Positions 43,884 through 52,258 of a stretch of 64,000 bases of DNA are shown here, piece by piece (position 1 is the first letter of the stretch; each line of letters opens with the position of its first letter). Origin of the DNA: Actinomycetaceae bacterium (lineage in GTDB: Bacteria; Actinomycetota; Actinomycetes; Actinomycetales; Actinomycetaceae); contig JAUNHH010000009.1 of the NCBI GenBank assembly GCA_030524055.1, positions 1 through 64,000 on the forward strand, written 5' to 3'. The position numbers were made by a program, and so were the translations under genes. The notes under the pieces were generated by a model. It was not told the DNA's origin, did no database searches, and worked only from the letters and a program-made list of their open reading frames with translations.

Positions 43884-43965
43884 TGCGAGTTCTACTCAGG
43901 GCATGTGGTGGGGACTGGTGTTGAGGGTGGGCCCCGGGTAGGCCCGACGTGGTAGCGCATGCGAT

Positions 43966-43981
43966 GTCGGGTTAACCCGAC
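43966..43981. promoter_or_regulatory. 16-bp perfect palindrome upstream of two-component genes
   Basis: GTCGGGTTAACCCGAC, 58 bases before the histidine kinase ATG. Candidate autoregulatory site for the response regulator. Confidence 0.55.
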
Positions 43982-44039
43982 TTAAGATTGGCCAGATGAC
44001 AGGATGGGAATGGCGGCGCCGCCACGAGAGGGTAGTGAC

Positions 44040-45317
44040 ATGAACTCTTTTGGATGGAATAACGCCACAGTCCACCGTATTGGCTACCTGATTTTCGCCT
44101 TCCCAGTGCGGGTCGTAATTTTTAGTCTCACTGTCAGCCTGGTGGCGCTGAGCTTTGGTTTGATCCCGCTCTTTCTCGTTGGGCTCCCTATGCTCGCCGC
44201 CGTACTAACCGTTGTGCGTTATGCGGCCGATCTTGAACGGCAGACAATGGCTGGGTTGACGGGCCGCCAAGCGCCCCCGTCCCCATACCGTCACCCACAA
44301 CCGGGCGAGAACGTTGTCGGCTCCATAAAAAGAGTCATTACTGACCCGCAATCCTGGCGAGACGTTGCCTGGGCGGTTGTCGCCTTATTTGCGTCAGTAC
44401 TGACTTTTGCTGCGACACTAGTGTTGGTCGCAATGACTGTCACAGGGCTTTTGTCGCCACTGCTGGATTTTGTGAAAGGGGTTATCGGGGGGTGGCATTA
44501 CGGACCGGCTGCAGATATTCAGATCGGTATTACCGACCTCTTGTACCTTCCATTCCCCCTGAACTATCTCCTTAATTTCATGCTAGGGGTTATCGGATTT
44601 GTCATTACCCCACGTGTCATCAAGGGGCTATTTACCTTTCAGGTAGCAACTGCCGACGCTTTACTTAATGGCGCTGCCCGCCAAGAAGTCCGCTATGAGG
44701 CTCTTGCCCAGTCACGCACTGCCGCCCATAAAGCTGAAGCCGATGCCCTGCGCCAGGTGGAACGCGATATTCATGATGGCCCGCAACAACGCCTTATTCG
44801 CCTCAATATGGATTTAGCTCGTGCGCGCCGCAATATTGCGACATCCCCAGAACAAGCTGACACTATGCTGGCTGAGGCCATGCAACAAACTGCAGATACC
44901 TTAGCCGAATTGCGTAATCTTTCCCGCGGAATTGCGCCGCCTATTTTGGTGGATCGTGGAATTGCCGCTGCCGTCCAAGAAGTTGCTGATGGCTCACCTA
45001 TACCTGCCCATAGTCAGGTTCAACTTCCGCCTTTACCTGCCCACGTTGAACATGCTGCCTATTTTATTGTCGCTGAAGGCCTTGCCAATGCCAATAAACA
45101 TTCGCAAGCCGCACATATTTATGTCAATCTCAGCTACGTGAACAATGAATTGATTGTCTCTATTCGAGATAATGGTGTTGGTGGCGCCTCGCTCGATAAA
45201 GGGCATGGTCTTTCCGGCCTTGCTCAACGTTTACACGGCTTGGGTGGCACCCTACATATTTCCTCACCTGCTGGTGGTCCAACTGTTGTGGAGGCACATA
45301 TTCCATGCGAGTCATAA
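44040..45317 (+). CDS. NarL-type sensor histidine kinase
   Basis: 425-residue membrane kinase. Four to five hydrophobic helices in the first ~200 residues form the sensor part; a loop rich in Pro/Arg (about 75-100) joins two helix pairs. The HisKA_3 phosphoacceptor box is V-E-R-D-I-H-D-G-P-Q-Q-R-L, followed by a HATPase domain with A-E-G-L-A-N-A-N-K-H-S, I-R-D-N-G-V-G-G-A and H-G-L-S-G-L-A-Q-R. The ATG at 44040 (GAGGG upstream) is preferred over 44004. Coupled to its response regulator by a 13-base overlap. The stimulus is unknown; an envelope signal is common for this class. Confidence 0.9.
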   Translation: MNSFGWNNATVHRIGYLIFAFPVRVVIFSLTVSLVALSFGLIPLFLVGLPMLAAVLTVVRYAADLERQTMAGLTGRQAPPSPYRHPQPGENVVGSIKRVITDPQSWRDVAWAVVALFASVLTFAATLVLVAMTVTGLLSPLLDFVKGVIGGWHYGPAADIQIGITDLLYLPFPLNYLLNFMLGVIGFVITPRVIKGLFTFQVATADALLNGAARQEVRYEALAQSRTAAHKAEADALRQVERDIHDGPQQRLIRLNMDLARARRNIATSPEQADTMLAEAMQQTADTLAELRNLSRGIAPPILVDRGIAAAVQEVADGSPIPAHSQVQLPPLPAHVEHAAYFIVAEGLANANKHSQAAHIYVNLSYVNNELIVSIRDNGVGGASLDKGHGLSGLAQRLHGLGGTLHISSPAGGPTVVEAHIPCES

Positions 45318-45961
45318 TTGCTGACGATTCTGTACTCCTCCGTGAAGGGCTCGCCCTGATATTGACGGATGAAGGGCATGAGATTATTGCCTCCGTTGGC
45401 TCAGGAACTGAATTAGTGCCTACCGCATTAGAGATGCGTCCGGATTTAGTGGTCACCGATATTCGTATGCCGCCATCGCATACAGATGAAGGATTGCGTG
45501 CAGCTGTCGCTATTCGAGAACAATGGCCAACCGCCCCAATTCTTCTCTTAAGCCAATATGTTATTCCCGCCTATGTCGCGGATCTTCTCAATAGTGGAGA
45601 TGGCTATTTAGGCTACCTCCTGAAAGACCGAGTGTCCGACATTGATGGCTTTATTGACGCATGTATTCGCGTTGGGCAAGGTGGGGTAGTTCTCGATCCG
45701 GAAGTGGTGACTAAAGTGCTCTCTCGAAGTCGGAATGACAATCCGATTGACCAGCTGACTCCCCGAGAAAGAGAAGTCCTTGACCTTATGGCGGAAGGCC
45801 ACACAAATGTCGGTATTGCCGAGAAATTAGTGGTTTCTGAAGGGGCCGTCGAAAAGCACATCCAGCGGATATTCTCAAAACTCGGCCTTTATCCAGATGC
45901 CAGCGTTCATCGGCGCGTGAAAGCGGTCCTGACTCTTGTTGGGGGAGAGTTTCGTTCATAA
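45305..45961 (+). CDS. NarL/LuxR-type response regulator
   Basis: 218-residue transcription factor. The receiver domain (1-120) has the acidic pair A-D-D, phospho-acceptor V-V-T-D-I-R-M-P-P and switch residues L-S-Q-Y plus the conserved Lys in Y-L-L-K-D-R-V. The C-terminal LuxR helix-turn-helix is L-T-P-R-E-R-E-V-L-D-L-M-A-E-G-H-T-N-V-G-I-A with V-S-E-G-A-V-E-K-H-I. Partner of the preceding kinase; the palindrome at 43966 is a candidate target. Confidence 0.93.
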   Translation: MRVIIADDSVLLREGLALILTDEGHEIIASVGSGTELVPTALEMRPDLVVTDIRMPPSHTDEGLRAAVAIREQWPTAPILLLSQYVIPAYVADLLNSGDGYLGYLLKDRVSDIDGFIDACIRVGQGGVVLDPEVVTKVLSRSRNDNPIDQLTPREREVLDLMAEGHTNVGIAEKLVVSEGAVEKHIQRIFSKLGLYPDASVHRRVKAVLTLVGGEFRS

Positions 45962-45967
45962 GGAAAT

Positions 45968-46004
45968 GCCCCGCCCTCGTGAATTCAATTGACGAGGACG
46001 GGGC
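45968..46004. terminator. Repeat-word terminator (copy 1 of 56-bp duplication)
   Basis: GCCCCGCCCTCGT (45968-45980) and ACGAGGACGGGGC (45992-46004), one mismatch. Bases 45968-46023 are identical to 47033-47088. Confidence 0.8.
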
Positions 46005-46106
46005 ACGCCGCCACTAACGCACTCACAGAAATTAGGAAAGCACACAATTGTTTGCGCCCCGCCATTAGTGTCGCTGTGGATTGACCGAAGATGTCAATTA
46101 AGCGGT

Positions 46107-46553
46107 TTATGTCTGTGACAGGTTTGAAGCGCACTGTATGAGGGCGCTGCGTAGAGCCCTTTGCTCTTCTTCGCGTAGTCCAGTCACCATTTGGCGTTCG
46201 ACAGTAGCGATTAACCTACTTGCTTGCTCCAATAGATCATACCCTGCGGCGCTCAATTGGGAAGGTCTGGCGCGTCCTTGCTCTACTGATGTGGGTCGCT
46301 CCACTAGGTCGCGATTTTCCAGGCCTCGTAACACTAAATTCATGGACTGCCTAGTGACGAACGCGCCGCGTGCGAGTTCAGCATTGGAAAGTCCTGGTTG
46401 TTGTCCCAGTAGTTCCAAACATGCGTATTGCGGGACAGTTAAGCCCAATGGACGTAGTGCTTCGTCCATCCGTGCCCGGAGCAATGCGTGTGTCTGTTTG
46501 AGCTGGTATCCAACGGCCTCTGTTAAGGGGTTGCTCGTTACGTCTTGCGTCAT
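46107..46553 (-). CDS. MarR-family regulator
   Basis: 148-residue winged-helix repressor. The DNA-binding segment reads L-G-L-T-V-P-Q-Y-A-C-L-E-L-L and L-S-N-A-E-L-A-R-G-A-F-V-T-R-Q-S-M-N-L-V-L-R-G-L, with the wing D-L-V-E-R-P-x-S-V-E-Q-G-R-A-R. No Cys in the sensing position. I prefer the ATG at 46553 because the upstream start at 46586 would bury the coding start in the operator palindrome. It is divergent from the VOC gene and the palindrome between them is its probable binding site. Confidence 0.88.
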   Translation of the reverse strand: MTQDVTSNPLTEAVGYQLKQTHALLRARMDEALRPLGLTVPQYACLELLGQQPGLSNAELARGAFVTRQSMNLVLRGLENRDLVERPTSVEQGRARPSQLSAAGYDLLEQASRLIATVERQMVTGLREEEQRALRSALIQCASNLSQT

Positions 46554-46574
46554 GTCACCATTGTGACGTACTGT

Positions 46575-46596
46575 CAATGTCAACACATTGACATTG
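46575..46596. promoter_or_regulatory. MarR-type operator in divergent promoter
   Basis: CAATGTCAA (46575-46583), CACA, TTGACATTG (46588-46596): perfect 9-bp arms. It also contains TTGACA-like -35 boxes on both strands. GAGGAG of the VOC gene begins at its edge. Confidence 0.78.
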
Positions 46597-46608
46597 AGGA
46601 GTGGAATT

Positions 46609-46980
46609 ATGACCAGTACTGGACTTGACTTCGTTGCCCTGCAAGTTGGCGATATTGAGCGATCAGCTGCCTTTTATGAGGAGTACCTGGGGCTTGTCCG
46701 TGCCCCGTATGCGCCTGAAGGGGCGATTGTCTTCGCTACTAAGCCGGTCCCCTTCGCTGTGCGCAAACCCCTGCCGGGAGTAGATATGAAAGCGGCAGCA
46801 CCATATCCGGGTGTTGGTGTGGCTCTTTGGTTTCATGTAGATAAGGTTGACAACCTGTATCGGGCTCTACAACAGTCAGGTGCGCAGATCGTGAGTGAGC
46901 CTCAGGACGGCCCCTTTGGTAGGACATTCAGTTTTAGCGACCCTGATGGGTATGTTGTCACAGTCCATGACAAGGCTTGA
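46609..46980 (+). CDS. VOC-family (glyoxalase/bleomycin-resistance fold) protein
   Basis: 123-residue protein of the vicinal oxygen chelate superfamily: F-V-A-L-Q-V-G-D-I-E-R-S-A-A-F-Y-E-E-Y-L-G-L in the first beta-alpha-beta unit and V-A-L-W-F-H-V-D, Q-D-G-P-F-G-R-T-F-S-F-S-D-P-D-G-Y in the second. Expected metal-ligand positions are partly absent from the first half (Gln in place of His), so it may bind rather than transform a small molecule, as antibiotic-sequestering members do. GAGGAG before the ATG at 46609. Controlled by the divergent MarR protein. Confidence 0.85.
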   Translation: MTSTGLDFVALQVGDIERSAAFYEEYLGLVRAPYAPEGAIVFATKPVPFAVRKPLPGVDMKAAAPYPGVGVALWFHVDKVDNLYRALQQSGAQIVSEPQDGPFGRTFSFSDPDGYVVTVHDKA

Positions 46981-47032
46981 AACCTGACTGCTCGGAAGAG
47001 CGCCTCAAGTAGTGGCTGATGTATTCAGCGGA

Positions 47033-47069
47033 GCCCCGCCCTCGTGAATTCAATTGACGAGGACGGGGC
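47033..47069. terminator. Repeat-word terminator (copy 2 of 56-bp duplication)
   Basis: GCCCCGCCCTCGT (47033-47045) and ACGAGGACGGGGC (47057-47069). The 56 identical bases run on to 47088, into the stop codon of the transketolase gene. Confidence 0.8.
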
Positions 47070-47086
47070 ACGCCGCCACTAACGCA

Positions 47087-48025
47087 CTAACTGACAAGTG
47101 CGCGGACAGAATCAGCAATCCCTTCGGCGCTAATCCCGAAATGATCCATCAGCCATTCTTCAGTGCCAGTGGGAGCGAAAACATCGGGAACGCCACAACG
47201 CAGAACTCGGCAGGGGGAATGTGTGGATACGCATTCTGCGATTGCTCCACCCAAACCGCCAACTGCCATTCCTTCTTCTGCGGTCACAATGCCTGCAGTT
47301 GTCCGTGCAGCGTGAAGAACAGCTTCCTCATCGAGAGGCTTCACGCAGGGCATGGAAATCACGCGAGCCGCAATACCCTCAGCAGCCAAAATATCGGCAG
47401 CAGCAAGAGCGCGATGAACAACGACCCCATTGGTGAAAATAGCGGCGTCATTTCCCTCTCGCAGAGTCACCGCTTTCCCAGGGCGGAACTCATAATCCGG
47501 CGAATTAATCGCAGGGATTTTCATTCGGGAAATCCGAATATATACCGGTCCATCCTGCTGGGTAATTGCCCAGCGCACAGCGGCAGAAGTCTCCACCGGA
47601 TCCGACGGAATAATGACCGTCATATTCGGCAAAACCCGCATCCATGCCGCATCTTCAGCACTATGATGCGTTGAACCTAATTGGCCATAAGCCATGCCCG
47701 GGCTTTGTGCGCAAAGAATCATATGCCTCTGGGAATAGGCGGCATCAATCTTTACCTGCTCCATTGCCCGGGCAGATAAAAAGGACCCCGCACAGGAAAC
47801 GACAGGGATTTTCCCGCCATTTTCCAAACCTGCGGCCACCCCTAATTGATTCTGCTCTGCAATGCCCACATTAATGAGGCGCTGAGGAAATGCAGCGGCA
47901 AAGCCATTCAGGTTAGAAGAGCCCACTGAATCATTGACGACAACAACAAGGCGCTCTTCCGTGGCAGCAATCTCTTCTACTGTTGCGGCAAAGGCAGCCC
48001 GGCAATCAAAAAGTTCTGTACTCAT
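47087..48025 (-). CDS. Transketolase C-terminal subunit (AptB-like)
   Basis: 312-residue protein corresponding to the pyrimidine-binding and C-terminal domains of transketolase. It shows V-N-D-S-V-G-S-S-N, R-L-I-N-V-G-I-A-E-Q-N with the catalytic Glu, A-Y-G-Q-L-G-S-T-H-H-S-A-E-D, and V-T-A-E-E-G-M-A-V-G-G-L-G. Together with the preceding gene it makes a split transketolase. With the FGGY kinase and TIM-barrel isomerase in one operon, the best match to known biology is the apulose-4-phosphate transketolase AptA/AptB of D-apiose catabolism. Start overlaps the other subunit by ATGA. Inference on substrate is moderate. Confidence 0.9.
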   Translation of the reverse strand: MSTELFDCRAAFAATVEEIAATEERLVVVVNDSVGSSNLNGFAAAFPQRLINVGIAEQNQLGVAAGLENGGKIPVVSCAGSFLSARAMEQVKIDAAYSQRHMILCAQSPGMAYGQLGSTHHSAEDAAWMRVLPNMTVIIPSDPVETSAAVRWAITQQDGPVYIRISRMKIPAINSPDYEFRPGKAVTLREGNDAAIFTNGVVVHRALAAADILAAEGIAARVISMPCVKPLDEEAVLHAARTTAGIVTAEEGMAVGGLGGAIAECVSTHSPCRVLRCGVPDVFAPTGTEEWLMDHFGISAEGIADSVRALVS

Positions 48026-48954
48026 TGTGCGCTTCCTTCGCTGTCAGGAATGTAGGGCTTCCCATCTTGCGTATAGCCGTCATAGCCCCCCAACTCCCCA
48101 AGAGCAATAACGACCTGCTCATCGGTAGGCAATTTATGGTGCCAAGGGATCTGGTCGCTCATAAAGGAAATTGGATGCCCTTTATGAGTATGGGCAAGGA
48201 TAAAGGTAGGTTTGCCCGAGGCGTGAGGAATGGAAGTAAAAGCATCAAGGAGCTCGCCATAGTCATGGCCATTAATCTCAATGACATTCCACCCAAAAGC
48301 GCGCAATTTATCGCCTAGGGGATCCAAATTATTGGTGTGCTCTGTGCGTGCCCCTTGCTGAAGGAGATTGCGATCAGTAAACACGCAGAGATTATCCAAA
48401 CCATAATGGGCGGCGCACATAAAGGCTTCCCAATTCGACCCTTCCTGCAATTCGCCATCGCCAGTAAGAACAAAAGTCCGCCGGGGTGACCCGTCTAATT
48501 TGGCGGCTAAAGCCGTCCCCACAGCAATAGGAAGGCCATGGCCAAGCGGCCCAGTACTGGCTTCAACTCCGGGTAATTTAGGGGTCGCAGGGTGACCATT
48601 GAGACGAGACTGTGGCTGAGCAAAAGTCTCTAACTCATCCAAATCCAGCAGCCCTGCTGCCGCTAAAGTGCAATAGAGCGCCACCGCAGTATGTCCCTTG
48701 GAGAGAATAAGCCGATCCCTCTCTGGGTCATCCAGATGATTCGGACGCACATTCAGCACTGCTAAATACAGTGTCACTAAAGCGTCAGTGATCGAATATT
48801 CTCCGCCAAGATGGCCAAGGCGGGCATTCGCGACCATTGTCAGGTCTTTTCTGCGCACCAATCGGGCAGCTTCACGCAGATGGGCAATTATTTCCTCTCG
48901 GCTAGCCCCATCCGGCACACGCCCAATAACAGGCAGGTCCACATAATGGCGCAT
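48022..48954 (-). CDS. Transketolase N-terminal subunit (AptA-like)
   Basis: 310-residue TPP-binding subunit. Motifs are G-H-L-G-G-E-Y-S-I-T-D-A-L, L-S-K-G-H-T-A-V-A-L-Y, L-N-G-H-P, E-A-S-T-G-P-L-G-H-G-L-P and the TPP signature T-G-D-G-E-L-Q-E-G-S-N-W-E-A, which ends with F-T-D-R-N. It lies one base after the isomerase gene. Split transketolases also occur in ordinary pentose metabolism and in sulfosugar pathways; the attached kinase argues for a phosphorylated ketose substrate. Confidence 0.92.
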   Translation of the reverse strand: MRHYVDLPVIGRVPDGASREEIIAHLREAARLVRRKDLTMVANARLGHLGGEYSITDALVTLYLAVLNVRPNHLDDPERDRLILSKGHTAVALYCTLAAAGLLDLDELETFAQPQSRLNGHPATPKLPGVEASTGPLGHGLPIAVGTALAAKLDGSPRRTFVLTGDGELQEGSNWEAFMCAAHYGLDNLCVFTDRNLLQQGARTEHTNNLDPLGDKLRAFGWNVIEINGHDYGELLDAFTSIPHASGKPTFILAHTHKGHPISFMSDQIPWHHKLPTDEQVVIALGELGGYDGYTQDGKPYIPDSEGSAQ

Positions 48955-48955
48955 C

Positions 48956-49948
48956 TCAGGCGTCCTTACTCATGCAGGACAGCAAGGCTTTTTGGACAAT
49001 GCGATTCGCTGCCAACGCGTCCTGTTGTGCTTGAGCCTCGGCCAAAGCCTCTTCATCAATAGTGTCTAATGCGCGGTGCAGCGCTTTGAGGAAATCAATA
49101 GACAGGCGCGCATTTTCAACCGCATCTTCACGGAAGGGGAATTGGTCGAGCTGCCACACGCCCTCCCAGTTATTGACTTTCAGCACGTGGAAGAACTCGA
49201 AAATCTCTGGGAGATGGAGGGTGCCCACCACCATATCGTCATCCCATCCACGGTAATTATCATTGACATCCATTCCCCACAAAAGATTGTGGTCAATGAG
49301 AAGCTGAGCGACTTCTGCAGGGGATTCGCCGCCAAAAAGCGCATGTCCAAAGTCCAGTAAAACTCCGACATTATCCACGCCCATTGCTTGGATACCTAAG
49401 ACTGTTTTTGCTGCCGTAGACCACCACATATGCGTGCGCGGTTCACGAGGCTTAAACTCAATGACGAATTTCAGATCCGGGTGAGCCTTCGCTAAATCGC
49501 GCATTCCTTCAATAGCCAGGCGCGAAATTTCCCGATAATCCACTTGGAAGGGATAGTCATACCCATCTTGACCCGGCCAAATCTTGACGTATTTTGCGCC
49601 GAGATCACGAACTGCCTGGGCGGCCCCATCCATAATTGCCCGCGCAGAAGCACGTGCCTCGGGGTCAGGATTGGTAAATGCTCCCATTCGGTGTTCCCGC
49701 AGATAAATATCGGGAGTCACACCAATTGCCTGGAGGTTATTTGCCTCTAATGCGGCTTTGACATCAGCCGTTGTCAGCCCTTCCGTAAAAGGGAAATTGA
49801 GGTCAACATAGGTAATATCTTTGACCTGGCCGGCCAATTCGATCTGTTCAATTGTCGAGCGGGCAGGTCCATATCCATCAGTGGCATAGCGATCCACATA
49901 GGTCGCGAAATTCCACAATCCTGCGCCAAATACGGGCTGAGCTGACAT
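48956..49948 (-). CDS. Xylose-isomerase-like TIM barrel protein, candidate D-apiose isomerase
   Basis: 330-residue sugar isomerase/epimerase of the AP-endonuclease-2 superfamily. Metal-site segments are visible: [37 protein letters not shown] and [17 protein letters not shown] six bases before the ATG at 49948 supports this start over one inside the kinase gene. In the D-apiose route ApsI, a TIM-barrel isomerase, makes apulose for the kinase; rhamnose- or xylose-like sugars remain alternatives. Confidence 0.8.
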   Translation of the reverse strand: MSAQPVFGAGLWNFATYVDRYATDGYGPARSTIEQIELAGQVKDITYVDLNFPFTEGLTTADVKAALEANNLQAIGVTPDIYLREHRMGAFTNPDPEARASARAIMDGAAQAVRDLGAKYVKIWPGQDGYDYPFQVDYREISRLAIEGMRDLAKAHPDLKFVIEFKPREPRTHMWWSTAAKTVLGIQAMGVDNVGVLLDFGHALFGGESPAEVAQLLIDHNLLWGMDVNDNYRGWDDDMVVGTLHLPEIFEFFHVLKVNNWEGVWQLDQFPFREDAVENARLSIDFLKALHRALDTIDEEALAEAQAQQDALAANRIVQKALLSCMSKDA

Positions 49949-49982
49949 CAGATTCTCCTTAGTGGTGGTTGGTATTTCAGTA

Positions 49983-49994
49983 ACGAGGGCGGGG
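49983..49994 (+). repeat. Repeat word between kinase and isomerase genes
   Basis: ACGAGGGCGGGG directly abuts the kinase stop codon (49995). A second word, GCCCCGGCCTCGT, lies inside the kinase gene (50083-50095). Confidence 0.7.
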
Positions 49995-51467
49995 TTATGC
50001 TCGAGAACGACCAATGGCCTCCTTCCAGGCGGCCCGGCGTGAGTCGCGTTCATCAGCGGAAATTTGTGGGCTGTACGTGCGGGCCCCGGCCTCGTCAATG
50101 CTGGGAATTTCCCACCCAAGCGAAGCAAACCCCATTAAGGCTGCCCCCAGAAGCGAAATTTCTTCCACAGGCGAGGCGGTGACAGGTCTGCCGAGGAGAT
50201 CCGCTTGGATTTGCATGAGCAGCGGTGACCGTGAAGCGCCACCATCGGCGCGCAAGGACACCAGATCAGCGTCAAAAGACTCAATGACATCAGCAACTTG
50301 GTGGGCTACACACTCTACAGCGGCACGGGCAATGTGGCCGCGGGTGGTGGCTGCCGTCATTCCGGACAGGGTTGCTACCGCTTCGCGATCCCACCATGGT
50401 GCGCCAAGTCCAGTGAATGCCGGAATAAAGGAAACCCCGCCACTGGAGTCTTCGGTGGCGGCGAGAGTATCGAGTTCTCGACCACCCTTGACTCCGAGGG
50501 TGCGTGCCACCCAGTCCATGGCCGTACCGGTGGCGACAATATTGCCTTCTAAAGCGAAGAAAGGCTGGTTGGTGAGCCAGGCAAGTGTGGTGGGTGCGGC
50601 GCTATTTGTGGGGCGGGTAGTGCCTAGGGCAATCATTGCCGACGAGCCCGTACCGTAGGTTGTTTTCCCGTGGCCAGGGGTGTGGCAACCGTGTCCAAAA
50701 AGGGCAGCGTGGGAATCTCCCAATACCGCCACAATCGGAATATCGTCGGGGATTGACTCCCCCAGATTTGCCGTCACCCCAAAGTGCGCATCCGAGCGGG
50801 CAATGGGTGCCAAAAGGGTGGGGTCAATGCCGAAAAGTGCACATAAATCAGGATCCCACTGCTGGGTGTCGAGATTGAGGAGAAGGGTCCGGCCTGCGTT
50901 TCCGGCTTCCGCCAGGTACTGGGCTCCGCCAGTTAAGCGGGAAACCAGCCAGGTATCAACGGTGCCGACACGAAGGGTGTCAGTGTGAGTAGTGCCTGGC
51001 GTGTGGGAGCCCGTCACCTGGTCAAGGAGATAGCGGATTTTTGGCGCAGAAAACATGGCGTCGAGATGTAGACCGGTGCGTGCGCGGACTAGATCCTCAG
51101 CGTTGTTGCTGGTGGTGGCGCTTGCGTGGCGGCGGAGTTCGTCGCAGAAAGCAAAGGTCCGCGCGTCCTGCCAGCCAATCAGCGGTGCTGCTGCCTGACC
51201 TGTAGTGCCATCCCAGGCCAGGACGGATTCACGCTGGTTAGAAATAGCGATGCCGTTGGGTGCCCCGCCTGCCTTGGCGATACATTCTTCTGCTGCTGAC
51301 AGGAGTGCGCTCCAGATTATTTCCGGGTCCTGTTCGACATGAGCGGGTGCAGGGTGGTGAGTGCTTAGCGGCCGCGATGCCGTGGCAATAATCCTGCCAT
51401 CGCGGCCAATAGCGGCAGCTTTGGCATTGGTCGTCCCTTCATCGAGGGCGAGGACGTACTCACTCAT
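49995..51467 (-). CDS. FGGY-family carbohydrate kinase, candidate D-apulose kinase
   Basis: 490-residue sugar kinase. Motifs: [12 protein letters not shown] (phosphate 1), [23 protein letters not shown] (glycerol-kinase-like), [22 protein letters not shown] and [12 protein letters not shown] at the adenine site. GGAGG before the ATG at 51467. First gene of the operon, and an operator-like palindrome lies 66 bases upstream. The T-T-N-A-K-A variant departs from glycerol kinase (T-T-S-S-R), matching specialised ketose kinases such as ApsK. Confidence 0.87.
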   Translation of the reverse strand: MSEYVLALDEGTTNAKAAAIGRDGRIIATASRPLSTHHPAPAHVEQDPEIIWSALLSAAEECIAKAGGAPNGIAISNQRESVLAWDGTTGQAAAPLIGWQDARTFAFCDELRRHASATTSNNAEDLVRARTGLHLDAMFSAPKIRYLLDQVTGSHTPGTTHTDTLRVGTVDTWLVSRLTGGAQYLAEAGNAGRTLLLNLDTQQWDPDLCALFGIDPTLLAPIARSDAHFGVTANLGESIPDDIPIVAVLGDSHAALFGHGCHTPGHGKTTYGTGSSAMIALGTTRPTNSAAPTTLAWLTNQPFFALEGNIVATGTAMDWVARTLGVKGGRELDTLAATEDSSGGVSFIPAFTGLGAPWWDREAVATLSGMTAATTRGHIARAAVECVAHQVADVIESFDADLVSLRADGGASRSPLLMQIQADLLGRPVTASPVEEISLLGAALMGFASLGWEIPSIDEAGARTYSPQISADERDSRRAAWKEAIGRSRA

Positions 51468-51532
51468 GAGGAACCTCCGCATTCCATTACGGCTGCGTTG
51501 CCGGGTGAGTCGGATAGGACTGCTAGTGCATA

Positions 51533-51552
51533 ATCATTCAGTGCTGAATGAT
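51533..51552 (-). promoter_or_regulatory. Operator palindrome of kinase/transketolase operon
   Basis: ATCATTCAGTGCTGAATGAT: nine perfect pairs with a two-base centre, extended by GCAT(A)/(A)TATGC and TGCTAG/CTAGCA outer arms. A related site precedes the nucleoside hydrolase gene. Confidence 0.75.
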
Positions 51553-51608
51553 ATGCTAAGTCTAGCAAGGGGAAGGGGGGCCTTCAAGAGGTTTTCAGAT
51601 GGCCTCGA

Positions 51609-51678
51609 CACCAAACGGTCAAATGGCGACATTTTTGCCAGAAAATCGCCTTTTTTGTCGCCCTCTGCACGTTTGGTG
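51609..51678. repeat. Nested hairpin CACCAAACG / GGCGACA, full copy
   Basis: Outer arms CACCAAACG (51609-51617) and CGTTTGGTG (51670-51678); inner arms GGCGACA (51625-51631) and TGTCGCC (51656-51662). The inner part matches 37920-37954. A T-run (51651-51656) interrupts it. Confidence 0.7.
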
Positions 51679-51694
51679 CAGGTGGCTGTGGCGG

Positions 51695-51733
51695 TACGTT
51701 CATACTGTGTCCGTGTGAACGTATGTTTACATT
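51695..51733 (+). promoter_or_regulatory. HipB promoter with inverted repeat operator
   Basis: TACGTTCA (51695-51702) and TGAACGTA (51716-51723) are perfect 8-bp arms. Next comes -10 box TACATT (51728-51733), six bases before the ATG at 51740: a leaderless, autoregulated arrangement. Confidence 0.6.
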
Positions 51734-51739
51734 GCTGCA

Positions 51740-52258
51740 ATGTTGACGTACCGTCACATTATGCAGGGCCGTCGAATTATGGGCATACAGGGTGTCGGAT
51801 CAGCGATCCGCGAAGAGCGCCTTAACCAGGGACTTACTCAGGCGCAGCTTGCCAAGAAGGCACGAGTCTCACGTGAATGGCTATCAGGCGTTGAACGAGG
51901 GGAACGCTTTGGAGCGGAGTTATCAAAGGTCCTTGAGGTGTTCAGTGTCCTCGAATTGGACCTGTTCCTGTCGTCCCGAGGAGCCTCGAATGCTCCCTCA
52001 CAGACAGAAACTGCTCCTGGTGCGCAGCTGGCTCAGGAGCAATTTCCACTGACGACGGATGAGGTGACGCGTCAGGCGATAAAAGCAATAGCGAGTTCAC
52101 CCAAGAGTGATCCGCAGGCGATGCGCAGTGCCCCCAATATCGCAGAAGTTTTCCCTGAGGACTTACTCAAGAGGATTACTGCGACTCAATCTCGCACGTC
52201 ATCTGAGCGACTTGAGAATCGTCTGCGACAAACTGATGAGCGAGGGCAGCAGCCATGA
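51740..52258 (+). CDS. HipB-like XRE-family regulator
   Basis: 172-residue protein. The XRE helix-turn-helix (about 18-75) reads I-R-E-E-R-L-N-Q-G-L-T-Q-A-Q-L-A-K-K-A and V-S-R-E-W-L-S-G-V-E-R-G, closing with K-V-L-E-V-F-S-V-L-E-L-D-L-F-L as in HipB antitoxins. The C-terminal ~95 residues are polar and probably disordered. HipB proteins repress their operon and neutralise HipA-type kinases. The ATG at 51740 fits a leaderless promoter; ATGs at 51761 and 51779 remain possible. It overlaps the next small gene by ATGA. Confidence 0.83.
   Translation: MLTYRHIMQGRRIMGIQGVGSAIREERLNQGLTQAQLAKKARVSREWLSGVERGERFGAELSKVLEVFSVLELDLFLSSRGASNAPSQTETAPGAQLAQEQFPLTTDEVTRQAIKAIASSPKSDPQAMRSAPNIAEVFPEDLLKRITATQSRTSSERLENRLRQTDERGQQP

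Noticed and set aside
48022..48954. Sulfosugar (sulfo-transketolase) pathway for the split transketolase
   Set aside because: No sulfoquinovosidase, sulfoacetaldehyde enzyme or sulfonate exporter nearby, while an FGGY kinase is present.
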